From Fimbriimonadaceae bacterium (lineage in GTDB: Bacteria > Armatimonadota > Fimbriimonadia > Fimbriimonadales > Fimbriimonadaceae), in contig JACMJO010000044.1 of the NCBI GenBank assembly GCA_014380605.1, forward strand, positions 1 to 12,694: a stretch of 12,694 nucleotides of DNA, read 5' to 3'. Of this stretch, positions 1-6,512 are shown in pieces; positions within the stretch are counted from its first letter, which is position 1, and each line of letters starts with the position of its first letter. The position numbers were made by a program, and so were the translations under genes. The notes under the pieces are model-generated. The model was not told the origin of the DNA. It ran no database searches and worked only from the letters and a program-made list of their open reading frames with translations.

Positions 1-41
1 GTTGCGGTAACCAGTAAGAGAGTCAGGATCAGGTGGCGCAT
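1..41 (-). CDS. 5' end of a secreted or membrane protein (partial, runs off left edge)
   Basis: Only the first 13 codons are visible, reading leftwards from an ATG at 41. They encode MRHLILTLLLVTA, which has a short basic start followed by a hydrophobic run typical of a Sec signal peptide. The frame is open to the window edge. There is no convincing Shine-Dalgarno, but a TAAAAT hexamer lies 6 nt before the ATG, the same arrangement seen at several other starts here. The downstream neighbour direction (nitroreductase, also minus, ending at 72) would allow co-transcription from the nitroreductase. Product unknown; a chance open frame cannot be excluded from 41 bases. Confidence 0.5.
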   Translation of the reverse strand, partial: MRHLILTLLLVTA

Positions 42-47
42 GAGCCC

Positions 48-53
48 ATTTTA
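48..53 (-). promoter_or_regulatory. Putative -10 hexamer (TAAAAT) of the left-edge gene
   Basis: On the minus strand TAAAAT lies 6 nt before the ATG at 41. Transcription starting about 7 nt downstream would begin at or next to the start codon, giving a leaderless mRNA. Seen: the hexamer and spacing. Inferred: promoter function. No clear -35 element was identified. Confidence 0.4.
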
Positions 54-71
54 GACCTTTACTTCTCGCAA

Positions 72-890
72 TTAGTGCTGAAGAAATCCCTGGCCCTGGA
101 GCCAATCCAACAAGGTCTCGCGACCGGTCATGTGATTTAGATCCACTCGCTTGCCGGACTTCTTGGACCATGGTTGGTCGGTTGGCATTTGTTGGCTCAG
201 AGAGAATGCCGCCATTCGTTGATCGTATTCCTCGGTAGATACGCTTTGATCGTAAGTTTCGCGGAACCAGATGGCTTCTTGAGAGAGTCGGGGTTTGATT
301 TGGGCTCTTATGGGTTCTGCGGGCCAGCCTAGGCAGAGTCCAAACAAGCCAAATGTCCCTTCCGGCAAGTTGAGCAGGTTCTTCACGCCTTCCGCATCAT
401 TGCGCAGGGCGCCGATGTAGCAGATCCCCAGTCCCATGGCCCCCGCTGCGCAGACCATTCGCTCCGCCGCAAGTGCAGCGTCGATAACCGCCATCGTGAA
501 GAACTCAGTGTGGCCCAGCCCCGCGCATGCCTCGCCTTGCTTCTCAGCGACTTGCCTGAGGCGGTAGTGATCGGCGATGAAGCAGAAGTAGACCGCGCAG
601 TTCCGAACCTGACTCTGGTCCGCACAGAACTTGGCAATCTCTTCTCGGCGCACGGGGTCCTGAACGCTGACGATGCTCCAGAGTTGGAGGTTGCTACTAG
701 TAGCGGCGCTTTGCGCGGCGGCGACTAAGCCCTGGATCATCGGCTCAGGGATTGGGTCCGGTTTGAACTTTCGGACCGAGCGGTGGTTCAGGAACTTGCT
801 GAGGTCTGGGAGTTCGGGTGCTTCAGTTCCGTAGCGGAGGGTCCAGGCTTCGGCGGGAGACTCGTCGAACATGGCCCATTGTAGATTCAT
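72..890 (-). CDS. NADPH-dependent nitroreductase / flavin reductase family protein (NfsA/FRP type)
   Basis: The 272-residue protein belongs to the FMN-dependent nitroreductase superfamily, whose members use NAD(P)H to reduce nitroaromatics, quinones or flavins in the cytoplasm. Support: HRSVRKF at residues 36-42 (FMN phosphate-binding Arg/Ser region), ATSSNLQ near 63-69 (second FMN contact) and GLGICYIGALRN at 153-164, the signature that separates NfsA/FRP proteins from NfsB types. Length and the C-terminal helix ending GFLQH also fit NfsA/NfrA-like enzymes. The physiological substrate cannot be read from sequence. The ATG at 890 is 20 bp from the divergent acetyltransferase start; an in-frame ATG at 872 is an alternative. 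No Shine-Dalgarno is visible before either, but TAGCGT sits 6 nt before the ATG at 890, favouring that start. Confidence 0.85.
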   Translation of the reverse strand: MNLQWAMFDESPAEAWTLRYGTEAPELPDLSKFLNHRSVRKFKPDPIPEPMIQGLVAAAQSAATSSNLQLWSIVSVQDPVRREEIAKFCADQSQVRNCAVYFCFIADHYRLRQVAEKQGEACAGLGHTEFFTMAVIDAALAAERMVCAAGAMGLGICYIGALRNDAEGVKNLLNLPEGTFGLFGLCLGWPAEPIRAQIKPRLSQEAIWFRETYDQSVSTEEYDQRMAAFSLSQQMPTDQPWSKKSGKRVDLNHMTGRETLLDWLQGQGFLQH

Positions 891-895
891 ATCGG

Positions 896-902
896 TACGC
901 TA
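896..902. promoter_or_regulatory. Shared bidirectional -10 element (TACGCTA) between nitroreductase and acetyltransferase
   Basis: The 7-mer TACGCTA reads TACGCT on plus, 9 nt before the ATG at 911, and TAGCGT on minus, 6 nt before the ATG at 890. Both fit TANNNT, so one overlapping hexamer could serve as the -10 box for both divergent genes. The whole intergenic gap is only 20 bp, so each -35 region would lie inside the opposite gene. Promoter function is inferred from position and symmetry. Confidence 0.45.
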
Positions 903-910
903 GCGGCAAT

Positions 911-1474
911 ATGTGGCAAGGCCGAGAACCTGAACTCCTAACCGATCGCCTGAAGCTCCGCGCATTTCGAATGGCCGACCTTCCCGATCTGCATGCGATC
1001 GACTCAGACCCGGCGGTGACCTACTTTCGAGGCATCGAGCCGATGACTCAAGAGGAATCGGAGGCTTGGGTGAGGCGGGCTCAGAAGGGAACTCCTAAGG
1101 CGGGGAGGAAGCACTTTAGCTGGTGCATCCGCCGTCGGCAAGACGACGCGTTCGTCGGGTTTACATTGCTCAGGAGCACAAGGCTTGAATATCAAGAGTG
1201 GGAAGTGGGCTACTGCTTGGCCCAGGCTCAATGGGGACAAGGCTATGCAACGGAAGCGACCCGAGGAACGCTGGAGTTTGCCTACAGACAACTAAGCGCC
1301 CATCGAGTTGTGGCCAACGTGTATCCGCAAAATGAGCCTTCACTGAAATTGCTCCGGAAGCTGGGCTTTCGGGAGGAGGCTCGTCAGCTGGAGACGTATT
1401 TTGAGCATGGCGAGTGGCAGGACAATGTGCAGTACGCGCTGTTGTCCAGAGAATGGGAGCAACGCGCGGACTAG
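911..1474 (+). CDS. GNAT family N-acetyltransferase (RimJ/RimL type)
   Basis: The 187-residue protein is an acetyl-CoA-dependent N-acetyltransferase of the RimJ/RimL (Acetyltransf_3) branch. It opens with the typical LLTDRLKLRAF strand. It carries the acetyl-CoA pyrophosphate-binding signature WGQGYATEA at residues 108-116. The NEPSLKLLRKLGF segment follows at 141-153, with the Asn and Ser commonly conserved in the family. Substrates in this branch include ribosomal protein N-termini and small amines; the actual one is unknown. The frame is open further upstream to 818, inside the opposite gene, but homology begins near the ATG at 911, which I take as the start. No Shine-Dalgarno is visible. 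It converges on the fucosidase with 12 bp between stop codons. Confidence 0.85.
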   Translation: MWQGREPELLTDRLKLRAFRMADLPDLHAIDSDPAVTYFRGIEPMTQEESEAWVRRAQKGTPKAGRKHFSWCIRRRQDDAFVGFTLLRSTRLEYQEWEVGYCLAQAQWGQGYATEATRGTLEFAYRQLSAHRVVANVYPQNEPSLKLLRKLGFREEARQLETYFEHGEWQDNVQYALLSREWEQRAD

Positions 1475-1486
1475 CTCACGCCTATT

Positions 1487-2764
1487 CTAGCTTCTTCCCG
1501 GGCTGAGAGAGGTTGAAAATGACTCCTCAAACTCCACCTTCACGACCGTGCAATCCTGATCGACCTCGTCGGCTGGGAAGTCGATATAGAGATTTCCTGG
1601 AACCTCGCACCAATCCGCGCTTCCGATTCGGCGATGGGCCAACTCCCTGCCCGACCCAACTACGGATACCCGCTTGACTTTGCCTTTAATGCCACGGGTG
1701 ACGACTTGGTCGATTGGGCGATCAAAGAAGAAGAGATTGAGTTCTTTGCCGTCCTTCGATTGGGTGCTGGGGCCGTAGAAGAGGCCGGCGGGCAAACCGG
1801 CGACGGTGCCGTAGATCGCGTCCGCATGCTTGTTCATCCAACGGCCCAGCCCCTCTAGCCGTTCCGTCTGTTCAGGCTGGAGACTTCCGTCTTCATAGGG
1901 TCCTATGTCGAGTAGAACGTTGCCGCCAAGGCCGAAGCACTCGGCGCACATTCTCACGATCTGGCGGGTGGATTTGTGGTTCTTATCCTGGACCTGGTAG
2001 CCCCATGAATCGTTGATGGTGACGCAGAACTCCCAAGGGCCATCAGGCGCAACGACCGGTTGGCCCTGCTCTGGTGTAGCGTAATCGCCATAGCCGAGCA
2101 TTCGGGAGTTGATGACGACTTCGGGCTGCATGAAGTGGAGTTCGTCTCGCAGTTCCTTCATCTTAAACTGGCGCTCATCTCGCTCCCAGTCGCCATCGAA
2201 CCAGAGGAGGTCTACCTTGCCGAACTCAGTGCAGAGTTCCTTGAGTTGGGCTCGGTGGAACCTGAGGAAGTTCTCCCATCGGGCAGGGTCTTCTTTCCCT
2301 TTTCGAGCGTACGCGAAGCGGTTGAGGCTCTCATCGGGATCGTCCTTATGCCTCTCCGGCCTGAGCGTTGCGTAATCAGGGTGGCTCCAGTCAAGTTGGG
2401 AGAAGTAAAAGCCGACTCGCAAGTCGTTCTTCCTTAGGGCATCCACATAGGGTGTGATGAGGTCTCGGCCAGCGGGCGTCTTTTTGACTACGCTGAGATC
2501 GTTGGCTTTCGTGTCCCAGAGCGCAACGCCGTCATGATGCTTGGTGGTGAGCACTGCGTACCTGGCTCCGGCGCGTTTGAAGAGATCGGCCCAGGCGTCA
2601 GGGTCGTACTTAGAGGCGGTGAAGCCATCGAGCTGCGCCATGTAGTCTTCGTATGAGACTTTGCCGTTGAAGAAAGCCCAGGATTCGTCGATCCCATCGA
2701 CCGCATAAATCCCGTGGTGGATGAAGATGCCAAGCTTGGCATCGAGGAACCAGTCCTGCATCAT
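1487..2764 (-). CDS. Alpha-L-fucosidase (glycoside hydrolase family 29)
   Basis: A 425-residue enzyme predicted to release alpha-L-fucose from glycans by a retaining mechanism. Family evidence: N-terminal WFLDAKLGIFIHHG, TTKHHDGVALWDT (active-site histidines, about 74-84), RVGFYFSQLDW and DLLWFDGDWE, where the Asp of WFDG (about residue 190) is the expected catalytic nucleophile. The GGNVLLDIGP segment is also typical of GH29. There is no signal peptide, so it is probably cytoplasmic and acts on imported oligosaccharides. The frame extends to a TTG at 2851, but that would overlap Der and translate a perfect palindrome; homology starts at the MMQDW pair, so ATG 2764 (or 2761) is preferred. TATAAT lies 9 nt upstream. 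No sugar transporter is adjacent, and specificity within GH29 is not resolved. Confidence 0.9.
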   Translation of the reverse strand: MMQDWFLDAKLGIFIHHGIYAVDGIDESWAFFNGKVSYEDYMAQLDGFTASKYDPDAWADLFKRAGARYAVLTTKHHDGVALWDTKANDLSVVKKTPAGRDLITPYVDALRKNDLRVGFYFSQLDWSHPDYATLRPERHKDDPDESLNRFAYARKGKEDPARWENFLRFHRAQLKELCTEFGKVDLLWFDGDWERDERQFKMKELRDELHFMQPEVVINSRMLGYGDYATPEQGQPVVAPDGPWEFCVTINDSWGYQVQDKNHKSTRQIVRMCAECFGLGGNVLLDIGPYEDGSLQPEQTERLEGLGRWMNKHADAIYGTVAGLPAGLFYGPSTQSKDGKELNLFFFDRPIDQVVTRGIKGKVKRVSVVGSGRELAHRRIGSADWCEVPGNLYIDFPADEVDQDCTVVKVEFEESFSTSLSPGRS

Positions 2765-2773
2765 GTCGGGCGA

Positions 2774-2779
2774 ATTATA
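2774..2779 (-). promoter_or_regulatory. Consensus -10 box (TATAAT) of the fucosidase gene
   Basis: A perfect TATAAT on the minus strand ends 9 nt before the ATG at 2764. Transcription would begin about 2-3 nt before the ATG, so the mRNA would be nearly leaderless. The spacer and -35 positions fall inside the palindrome at 2781-2816. No TTGACA-like -35 was found at 17 bp. Confidence 0.55.
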
Positions 2780-2780
2780 T

Positions 2781-2816
2781 CTTTCGAGTGCGGCAACGAA
2801 TTGCCGCACTCGAAAG
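2781..2816. terminator. Perfect 16-bp-arm palindrome after der (terminator hairpin and/or operator)
   Basis: Arms 2781-2796 and 2801-2816 (CTTTCGAGTGCGGCAA and its reverse complement) are perfectly complementary around a 4-nt loop. On the minus-strand RNA the loop is UUCG. The hairpin starts 3 nt past the der stop codon (2820-2822), a normal terminator position, but no T-tract follows it. Its other end is 1 bp from the TATAAT of the fucosidase gene, so it may instead, or also, be a repressor site. Hairpin potential is certain; its role is not. Confidence 0.6.
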
Positions 2817-2819
2817 AAA

Positions 2820-4166
2820 TCAATCCTTCTTGTGGCTGTTTCTGGCGACAACCCTAATCGGCGTTCCTTCCAGCGGATATGACGCCCGAATCTGGTTGAT
2901 CAGATAACGCTCGTAGGAGAAGTGCAGGAGTTCGGGATCGTTGCAGAACATGGCAAAGGTGGGCGGCCGAGTACCTACCTGGGTTGCGTAGTAGATCTTC
3001 AACACCTTGCCTTTCGACGAGTAGGGCCTGGAGAAGACCGCATCTTGAATCAAGCGGTTTAGTTGGCCAGTGGAGAGTCGGAAAGAGTAGTTGTTGACGG
3101 CTTGAAGGGCGGCGTCTAAGATCGGCTCCAGACCCGCGCTTTCCTTAGCGCTGGTGAAAGCGACCTTGGCGTACCCCAGTTCAGGGAGCTCGTTCTCAAT
3201 GATGCGGGACATATCCTTCTTGATGGGCGACTTCCTGCGGGGCAGGCCGTCAGGTGGCTCCTTGATGTCCCATTTATTCACCGCGAAGATGCAAGCCTTA
3301 CCTTCGTCGAAGGCAAGCTTAGCGATTCGCTTGTCGCCGTCGGTTAAGCCTTCGTTGCCATCGATCACGACCAGAGCACACTCGCAACGCTCGATCGCCT
3401 TCTGAGCTCGGTTGACCATGTAGTATTCGACGGTGCCTTGAATCTTGCCTCGCCGTCGGATGCCCGCAGTGTCGATAAGGCGGAACTTCTCGCCACCGTA
3501 CTCAAGAACGGTGTCGATGGCGTCCCTCGTCGTGCCCGCGATGTCGGAGACAATCATGCGCTGTTCGCCCGTGAACGCGTTGATCATTGAGGACTTGCCG
3601 ACGTTCGGGCGTCCCACGATGGCGAGGCGGATTTCCTCTCTCTCATCCTCGGGCTCGGCACCATCGGGAAGCTTTGCGACGACCTCATCGAGAAGGTCAG
3701 CGATTCCGCGTCCATGAAGTCCAGAAACTGGCCGAATTTCACCAAGGCCAAGCTCATAGAACTCGCTCGCTAGGCTATCTCGTCCTGGGTGATCTGATTT
3801 GTTAATCAGGATGTAGACCGGCTTCTTGATTCCGCGAAGCTTGTCTGCGAGGTCTCGATCATCGGGGTTGAGGCCACTCGTGACGTCGGCCAGGAAGAGA
3901 ACGGCGTCGGCTTCAGCGAGCGCAACTTCTGCCTGCACTCGAATCTGCTCGGCAAGCGGATCTTCCTCTTGGAAGACGATTCCCCCCGTATCCACGACGG
4001 TGTACCGTTTTCCGCTCCACTCCGCCTCGGCATACAGGCGGTCCCTGGTGATCCCGGGAGTGTCTTCGACAACCGCGACGCGCTTCTTTATGAGCCGATT
4101 AAAAAGCGTGCTTTTTCCCACATTTGGGCGACCGACAATGACGACGACGGGGAGTTTGGATCGCAT
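2820..4166 (-). CDS. der: Ribosome-assembly GTPase Der (EngA)
   Basis: A 448-residue essential GTPase that acts in maturation of the 50S ribosomal subunit. It has the diagnostic tandem pair of TrmE-Era-EngA-like G domains. The first has GRPNVGKS at 12-19, DTGG at 59-62 and NKSD at 122-125. The second has GRPNVGKS at 185-192, DTAG at 232-235 and NKWD at 297-300. A C-terminal KH-like RNA-binding domain follows from about 355 to the end, including KIYYATQVGTRPPTFA. Length matches the usual 430-490 residues and no key motif is missing. The ATG at 4166 begins six residues before the first G-domain strand, as expected. No Shine-Dalgarno is present; TACCTT lies 13 nt upstream. The gene is divergent from the PagL-like gene across 75 bp and followed by the palindrome at 2781-2816. 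Confidence 0.97.
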   Translation of the reverse strand: MRSKLPVVVIVGRPNVGKSTLFNRLIKKRVAVVEDTPGITRDRLYAEAEWSGKRYTVVDTGGIVFQEEDPLAEQIRVQAEVALAEADAVLFLADVTSGLNPDDRDLADKLRGIKKPVYILINKSDHPGRDSLASEFYELGLGEIRPVSGLHGRGIADLLDEVVAKLPDGAEPEDEREEIRLAIVGRPNVGKSSMINAFTGEQRMIVSDIAGTTRDAIDTVLEYGGEKFRLIDTAGIRRRGKIQGTVEYYMVNRAQKAIERCECALVVIDGNEGLTDGDKRIAKLAFDEGKACIFAVNKWDIKEPPDGLPRRKSPIKKDMSRIIENELPELGYAKVAFTSAKESAGLEPILDAALQAVNNYSFRLSTGQLNRLIQDAVFSRPYSSKGKVLKIYYATQVGTRPPTFAMFCNDPELLHFSYERYLINQIRASYPLEGTPIRVVARNSHKKD

Positions 4167-4179
4167 GGGGAATGCAGTT

Positions 4180-4185
4180 AAGGTA
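4180..4185 (-). promoter_or_regulatory. Possible -10 hexamer (TACCTT) of der
   Basis: TACCTT on the minus strand ends 13 nt before the der ATG, predicting a leader of about 6 nt. It is the weakest member of the set of start-proximal TANNNT hexamers in this window, and its sequence departs from TATAAT at two positions. Confidence 0.3.
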
Positions 4186-4226
4186 CCCGACCAACGTCCT
4201 AGCCACCTGAGACGGTCCCGGCAGGA

Positions 4227-4232
4227 TATCGT
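4227..4232 (+). promoter_or_regulatory. Putative -10 hexamer (TATCGT) of the PagL-like gene
   Basis: TATCGT ends 9 nt before the ATG at 4242, predicting an mRNA with a leader of about 0-3 nt. An AGGGG run ends 1 nt before the ATG, which is too close to act as a Shine-Dalgarno. This supports a leaderless or near-leaderless start. Confidence 0.45.
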
Positions 4233-4241
4233 TCTAGGGGT

Positions 4242-4829
4242 ATGAACTTGAGATCTTTGTTGCTTGCTGGAGGGATTGCCACAACGGCTTTAACTCTTGC
4301 AGACGATACTGAGGCTAAGGTCAGAAGGCTGGTTGCGCCTTCCTACTACTTCAACCTCTATGGCGGCCAGTCAATGACGATCCTGGGCTCAGAAGATCGA
4401 CGAACCGGGTTTGGCGTTGGCTTAGGCTATGGACGACCAGAACCTCGTTTCGCATTTAAGGGTGTCGGAGCGCAACTGGTGGGCGAACTCTATTACGACC
4501 ACTCGTCAAGTCGGGGAGCAAGCGGGCAGGGACCCAATCAATCTGAGTCTCTTGGGATTCTTGTCTACGCCCAGTACCGGTGGCCCAAGAAGCGGGGTTT
4601 GGGGTTGTACGCATCGGCAGGTTGGGGAATTCAATATACGAATCAGACTTCGGTAGACCTCGACAGCAAGATCAATTCAACTCCCATGATTGGCCTAGGC
4701 GTATCTTGGGATACCGGCGAAGGTGAGGCGAGTATCGGCTTACGCTTCCTGCACATTTCCAATGGCGGCCTGGTCGGCAACAACCAGGGTCAGAACCAGC
4801 TGTTTCTTGTTTATTCCTGGAAGTTCTAG
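4242..4829 (+). CDS. PagL-like lipid A 3-O-deacylase / acyloxyacyl hydrolase family outer-membrane protein
   Basis: A 195-residue protein with a short hydrophobic N-terminus (signal peptide, roughly residues 1-25) followed by alternating aromatic/glycine beta strands. It ends in WKF, the C-terminal Phe expected of an outer-membrane beta-barrel. RFLHISNGGLVGNNQGQN (168-185) matches the PagL active-site signature, with H171 and S173 as the candidate catalytic pair. PagL removes the 3-O-linked acyl chain of lipid A in the outer leaflet. The residue aligned by spacing with the catalytic Glu of Pseudomonas PagL is Asn185; I cannot tell whether activity is retained. The gene is divergent from der and converges on the TrmB gene, sharing a CTAG at the two stop codons. 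If functional, it implies an LPS-bearing diderm. Confidence 0.75.
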   Translation: MNLRSLLLAGGIATTALTLADDTEAKVRRLVAPSYYFNLYGGQSMTILGSEDRRTGFGVGLGYGRPEPRFAFKGVGAQLVGELYYDHSSSRGASGQGPNQSESLGILVYAQYRWPKKRGLGLYASAGWGIQYTNQTSVDLDSKINSTPMIGLGVSWDTGEGEASIGLRFLHISNGGLVGNNQGQNQLFLVYSWKF

Positions 4830-5587
4830 GGCAGTTTGTGGCGATTCTCAATCGCCCTAATCATGCGGCTTCTTTTCTCGTCGGATGCCAGCATTCCGGC
4901 GATCTGGCCCAGGGCGATCTCAGCGGACAGGCCAATGAAATGAATGGATGCCAAGGTGGCGCTTTGAGTCCAGACGGCCTCGCAATCGCCCTCTTGAAGA
5001 ACTGAGCCAGCGGTAGTTTGGCTAGCATCGATAACCACGCATATGCCGTCGTTCTTCTCTAGGCTGACGGGTGTCACATCTACGCCATCGATCTCGAGCG
5101 GATCTGAGGTCAGCACAGATACTTGGACCCCTCGTTCGGCGCATTTTTCAATATCCCCTTCAATTGCATGGATTGCAAAAGTAGGGAGCTTCAGCAAAGC
5201 CGTTGCCTTTGCGGTGGAGAGCATTTCGCGCACGCGGCTGAGAATCTGATCACGGGACCGGAGGATGTAGATTCGATCATCCTCCGGGGGCCTGCGGATC
5301 GACTTAAGCTGTTTCTCCAGGTCCTTGCGTCGAGACTCAAAGTCCTTTTGGAGCCGGTTCATCAGCTCGGCGAGGGGAACGGCTCGACAAGTGCGATTCG
5401 CGCCTTCTTCAACCAAGATTGCCCCTTTTGTCTGCAAAGTCTGGATCGCCTTGTACGTGTTGGCGGCGGGCTTATTGATGCCTTGCGCAATGCGGTAGCC
5501 GGTGGCAGGAGACTCTCTCAGGAGGAATATGTAGATGTCGGACTCCAGTGCGGTGAATCCAAACGGGACAAGAGTCTCAGCGGTCAT
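4826..5587 (-). CDS. TrmB family transcriptional regulator
   Basis: A 253-residue DNA-binding regulator. Residues about 8-72 form a winged helix-turn-helix typical of TrmB proteins: FGFTALESDIYIFLLRESPA, then YRIAQGINKPAANTYKAIQTL as the recognition region. Residues 73-98 are highly charged and predicted coiled coil for dimerisation. The C-terminal part (about 104-240, beginning RIYILRSRDQILSRV) resembles the PLD-like sensor region of the family. TrmB proteins were first characterised in archaea as sugar-responsive regulators of transport, but bacterial members have diverse or unknown ligands. No transporter is nearby, so the target is unknown. The ATG at 5587 has no Shine-Dalgarno; TAATAT lies 6 nt upstream. 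The stop codon overlaps that of the PagL-like gene by 4 bp. Confidence 0.8.
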   Translation of the reverse strand: MTAETLVPFGFTALESDIYIFLLRESPATGYRIAQGINKPAANTYKAIQTLQTKGAILVEEGANRTCRAVPLAELMNRLQKDFESRRKDLEKQLKSIRRPPEDDRIYILRSRDQILSRVREMLSTAKATALLKLPTFAIHAIEGDIEKCAERGVQVSVLTSDPLEIDGVDVTPVSLEKNDGICVVIDASQTTAGSVLQEGDCEAVWTQSATLASIHFIGLSAEIALGQIAGMLASDEKRSRMIRAIENRHKLP

Positions 5588-5593
5588 GCCTAC

Positions 5594-5622
5594 ATATTAG
5601 TAGCAAAAGATACCAAGAGCAA
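5594..5622 (-). promoter_or_regulatory. Putative promoter of the TrmB-type regulator gene
   Basis: On the minus strand TTGCTC (5617-5622) and TAATAT (5594-5599) are separated by exactly 17 bp, a standard sigma-70 spacing. The -10 hexamer ends 6 nt before the ATG at 5587, so the transcript would begin at the A of the start codon. This is the best-formed promoter in the window. Confidence 0.5.
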
Positions 5623-5635
5623 GGACTGCTGGATT

Positions 5636-5707
5636 TTCGAATGCTTGATTGCTCGATTGGAGCCTTCAAACAATCAAGCATTCAAGCAATCTAGCAATCC
5701 AGCAATT
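5636..5707. repeat. Palindromic array of nine 8-bp units between the TrmB and PP2C genes
   Basis: Read in steps of eight from 5636 the plus strand gives TTCGAATG, CTTGATTG, CTCGATTG, GAGCCTTC, AAACAATC, AAGCATTC, AAGCAATC, TAGCAATC, CAGCAATT. The last five are variants of NAGCAATC, and the first three are the reverse complement of the same unit in rotated phase. This makes an inverted structure: 5640-5651 pairs perfectly with 5671-5682 (12 bp), and 5628-5635 with 5696-5703 (8 bp). The array runs into the last codons and stop of the PP2C gene. It could act as a terminator-like hairpin (no T-tract seen) or as a repeat-expansion hotspot. Confidence 0.75.
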
Positions 5708-6512
5708 CATCTACTCTCACGACCATCACGGTCGTGTTGTCGCTTCCGCCTCCGAGCAGGGCCATGCCTACTAGCTTCCAAGCGATCTCGCTGGGGTTGT
5801 AGTTTCGCATCACGTCGGCAATCTGTTCGTCGGGAACATGGTTCAGGAGGCCGTCCGAGCATAAGAGATAGAGGTCGCCAGGTTCTAGGTCGTGGGCCTC
5901 AACATCGGGATTGACGGCATCTTCTGTTCCCACCGCTCGGGTCAGAACGTGCTTGTATTGGTGGGTTAGGGCTTCTTCAGGAGTCATGATCCCCATGCGT
6001 ATCGACTCCTCAACGTAGGTGTGATCCTGGGTCAGCATGGCAAGCTCTCCGGCGCGGAGTCGATACACCCTTGAGTCGCCGACCTGGACGGTGTATGCCT
6101 TGTCTTGAAGTAGGATCAGGGCGCTAAGTGTTGTTCCCATCCCTCGTCGGGAAGGGACCGCTCGGGCGACATCTAGAACGTAACGGTTTGCGGCAGCAAC
6201 CGCGCCGGACATGGCGACCGTCGAATCGGAGGAAGGGTGGTTAAGGTAGACGTCGATAAAGGTCTTGGCGGTGAGTTCGCTTGCAATCTGCCCAGCGGCA
6301 TGGCCGCCCATCCCATCGCAAACCAGGAAGACCAATCCCCGAGAAGCAAGGGTGCCCTCATCCTCGGGGAGGAAATATTCGAACTTATCTTCGTTGTTTT
6401 CACGCACCCGGCCAAGATCCGTCTTGCAGGCCACCGTGACTCGGGGGCGCACCCGCAGTGTAACCGGAGCGGAGAGTTGTTCGGTTGTGTATTCGGCGGT
6501 AATTTCGTCCAT
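5691..6512 (-). CDS. PP2C-type serine/threonine protein phosphatase
   Basis: A 273-residue metal-dependent protein phosphatase of the PrpC/Stp1 type, which removes phosphate from Ser/Thr residues using two Mn/Mg ions. Metal-binding and signature motifs are all present: RENNED (37-42), CDGMGGHAAG (65-74, D66), GMGTTL (124-129), VGDSR (144-148), SDGL (219-222, D220) and GGGSDNTTV (254-262, D258). There is no membrane segment, so it is cytosolic. Its ATG immediately follows the TAA of the FHA gene with no intervening base, so translation is probably coupled. The pairing with an FHA protein, which binds phosphothreonine, points to a Ser/Thr kinase signalling circuit whose kinase lies outside the window. 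The last codons are made from units of the 8-bp repeat array. The function is well supported; the substrates are not known. Confidence 0.95.
   Translation of the reverse strand: MDEITAEYTTEQLSAPVTLRVRPRVTVACKTDLGRVRENNEDKFEYFLPEDEGTLASRGLVFLVCDGMGGHAAGQIASELTAKTFIDVYLNHPSSDSTVAMSGAVAAANRYVLDVARAVPSRRGMGTTLSALILLQDKAYTVQVGDSRVYRLRAGELAMLTQDHTYVEESIRMGIMTPEEALTHQYKHVLTRAVGTEDAVNPDVEAHDLEPGDLYLLCSDGLLNHVPDEQIADVMRNYNPSEIAWKLVGMALLGGGSDNTTVMVVRVDELLDC

Noticed and set aside
818..910. N-terminal extension of the acetyltransferase to 818
   Set aside because: It would overlap the divergent nitroreductase by 73 bp, and the added residues show no GNAT homology. Family similarity starts after the ATG at 911.
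2765..2851. N-terminal extension of the fucosidase to a TTG at 2851
   Set aside because: It would translate the perfect palindrome and overlap der. GH29 homology begins at the MMQDWF pair, which is preceded by TATAAT.
5123..5914. 263-codon plus-strand open frame across the TrmB gene, the repeat array and the PP2C gene
   Set aside because: It is antisense to two genes with strong family motifs and has no recognisable domain; it is a shadow frame.
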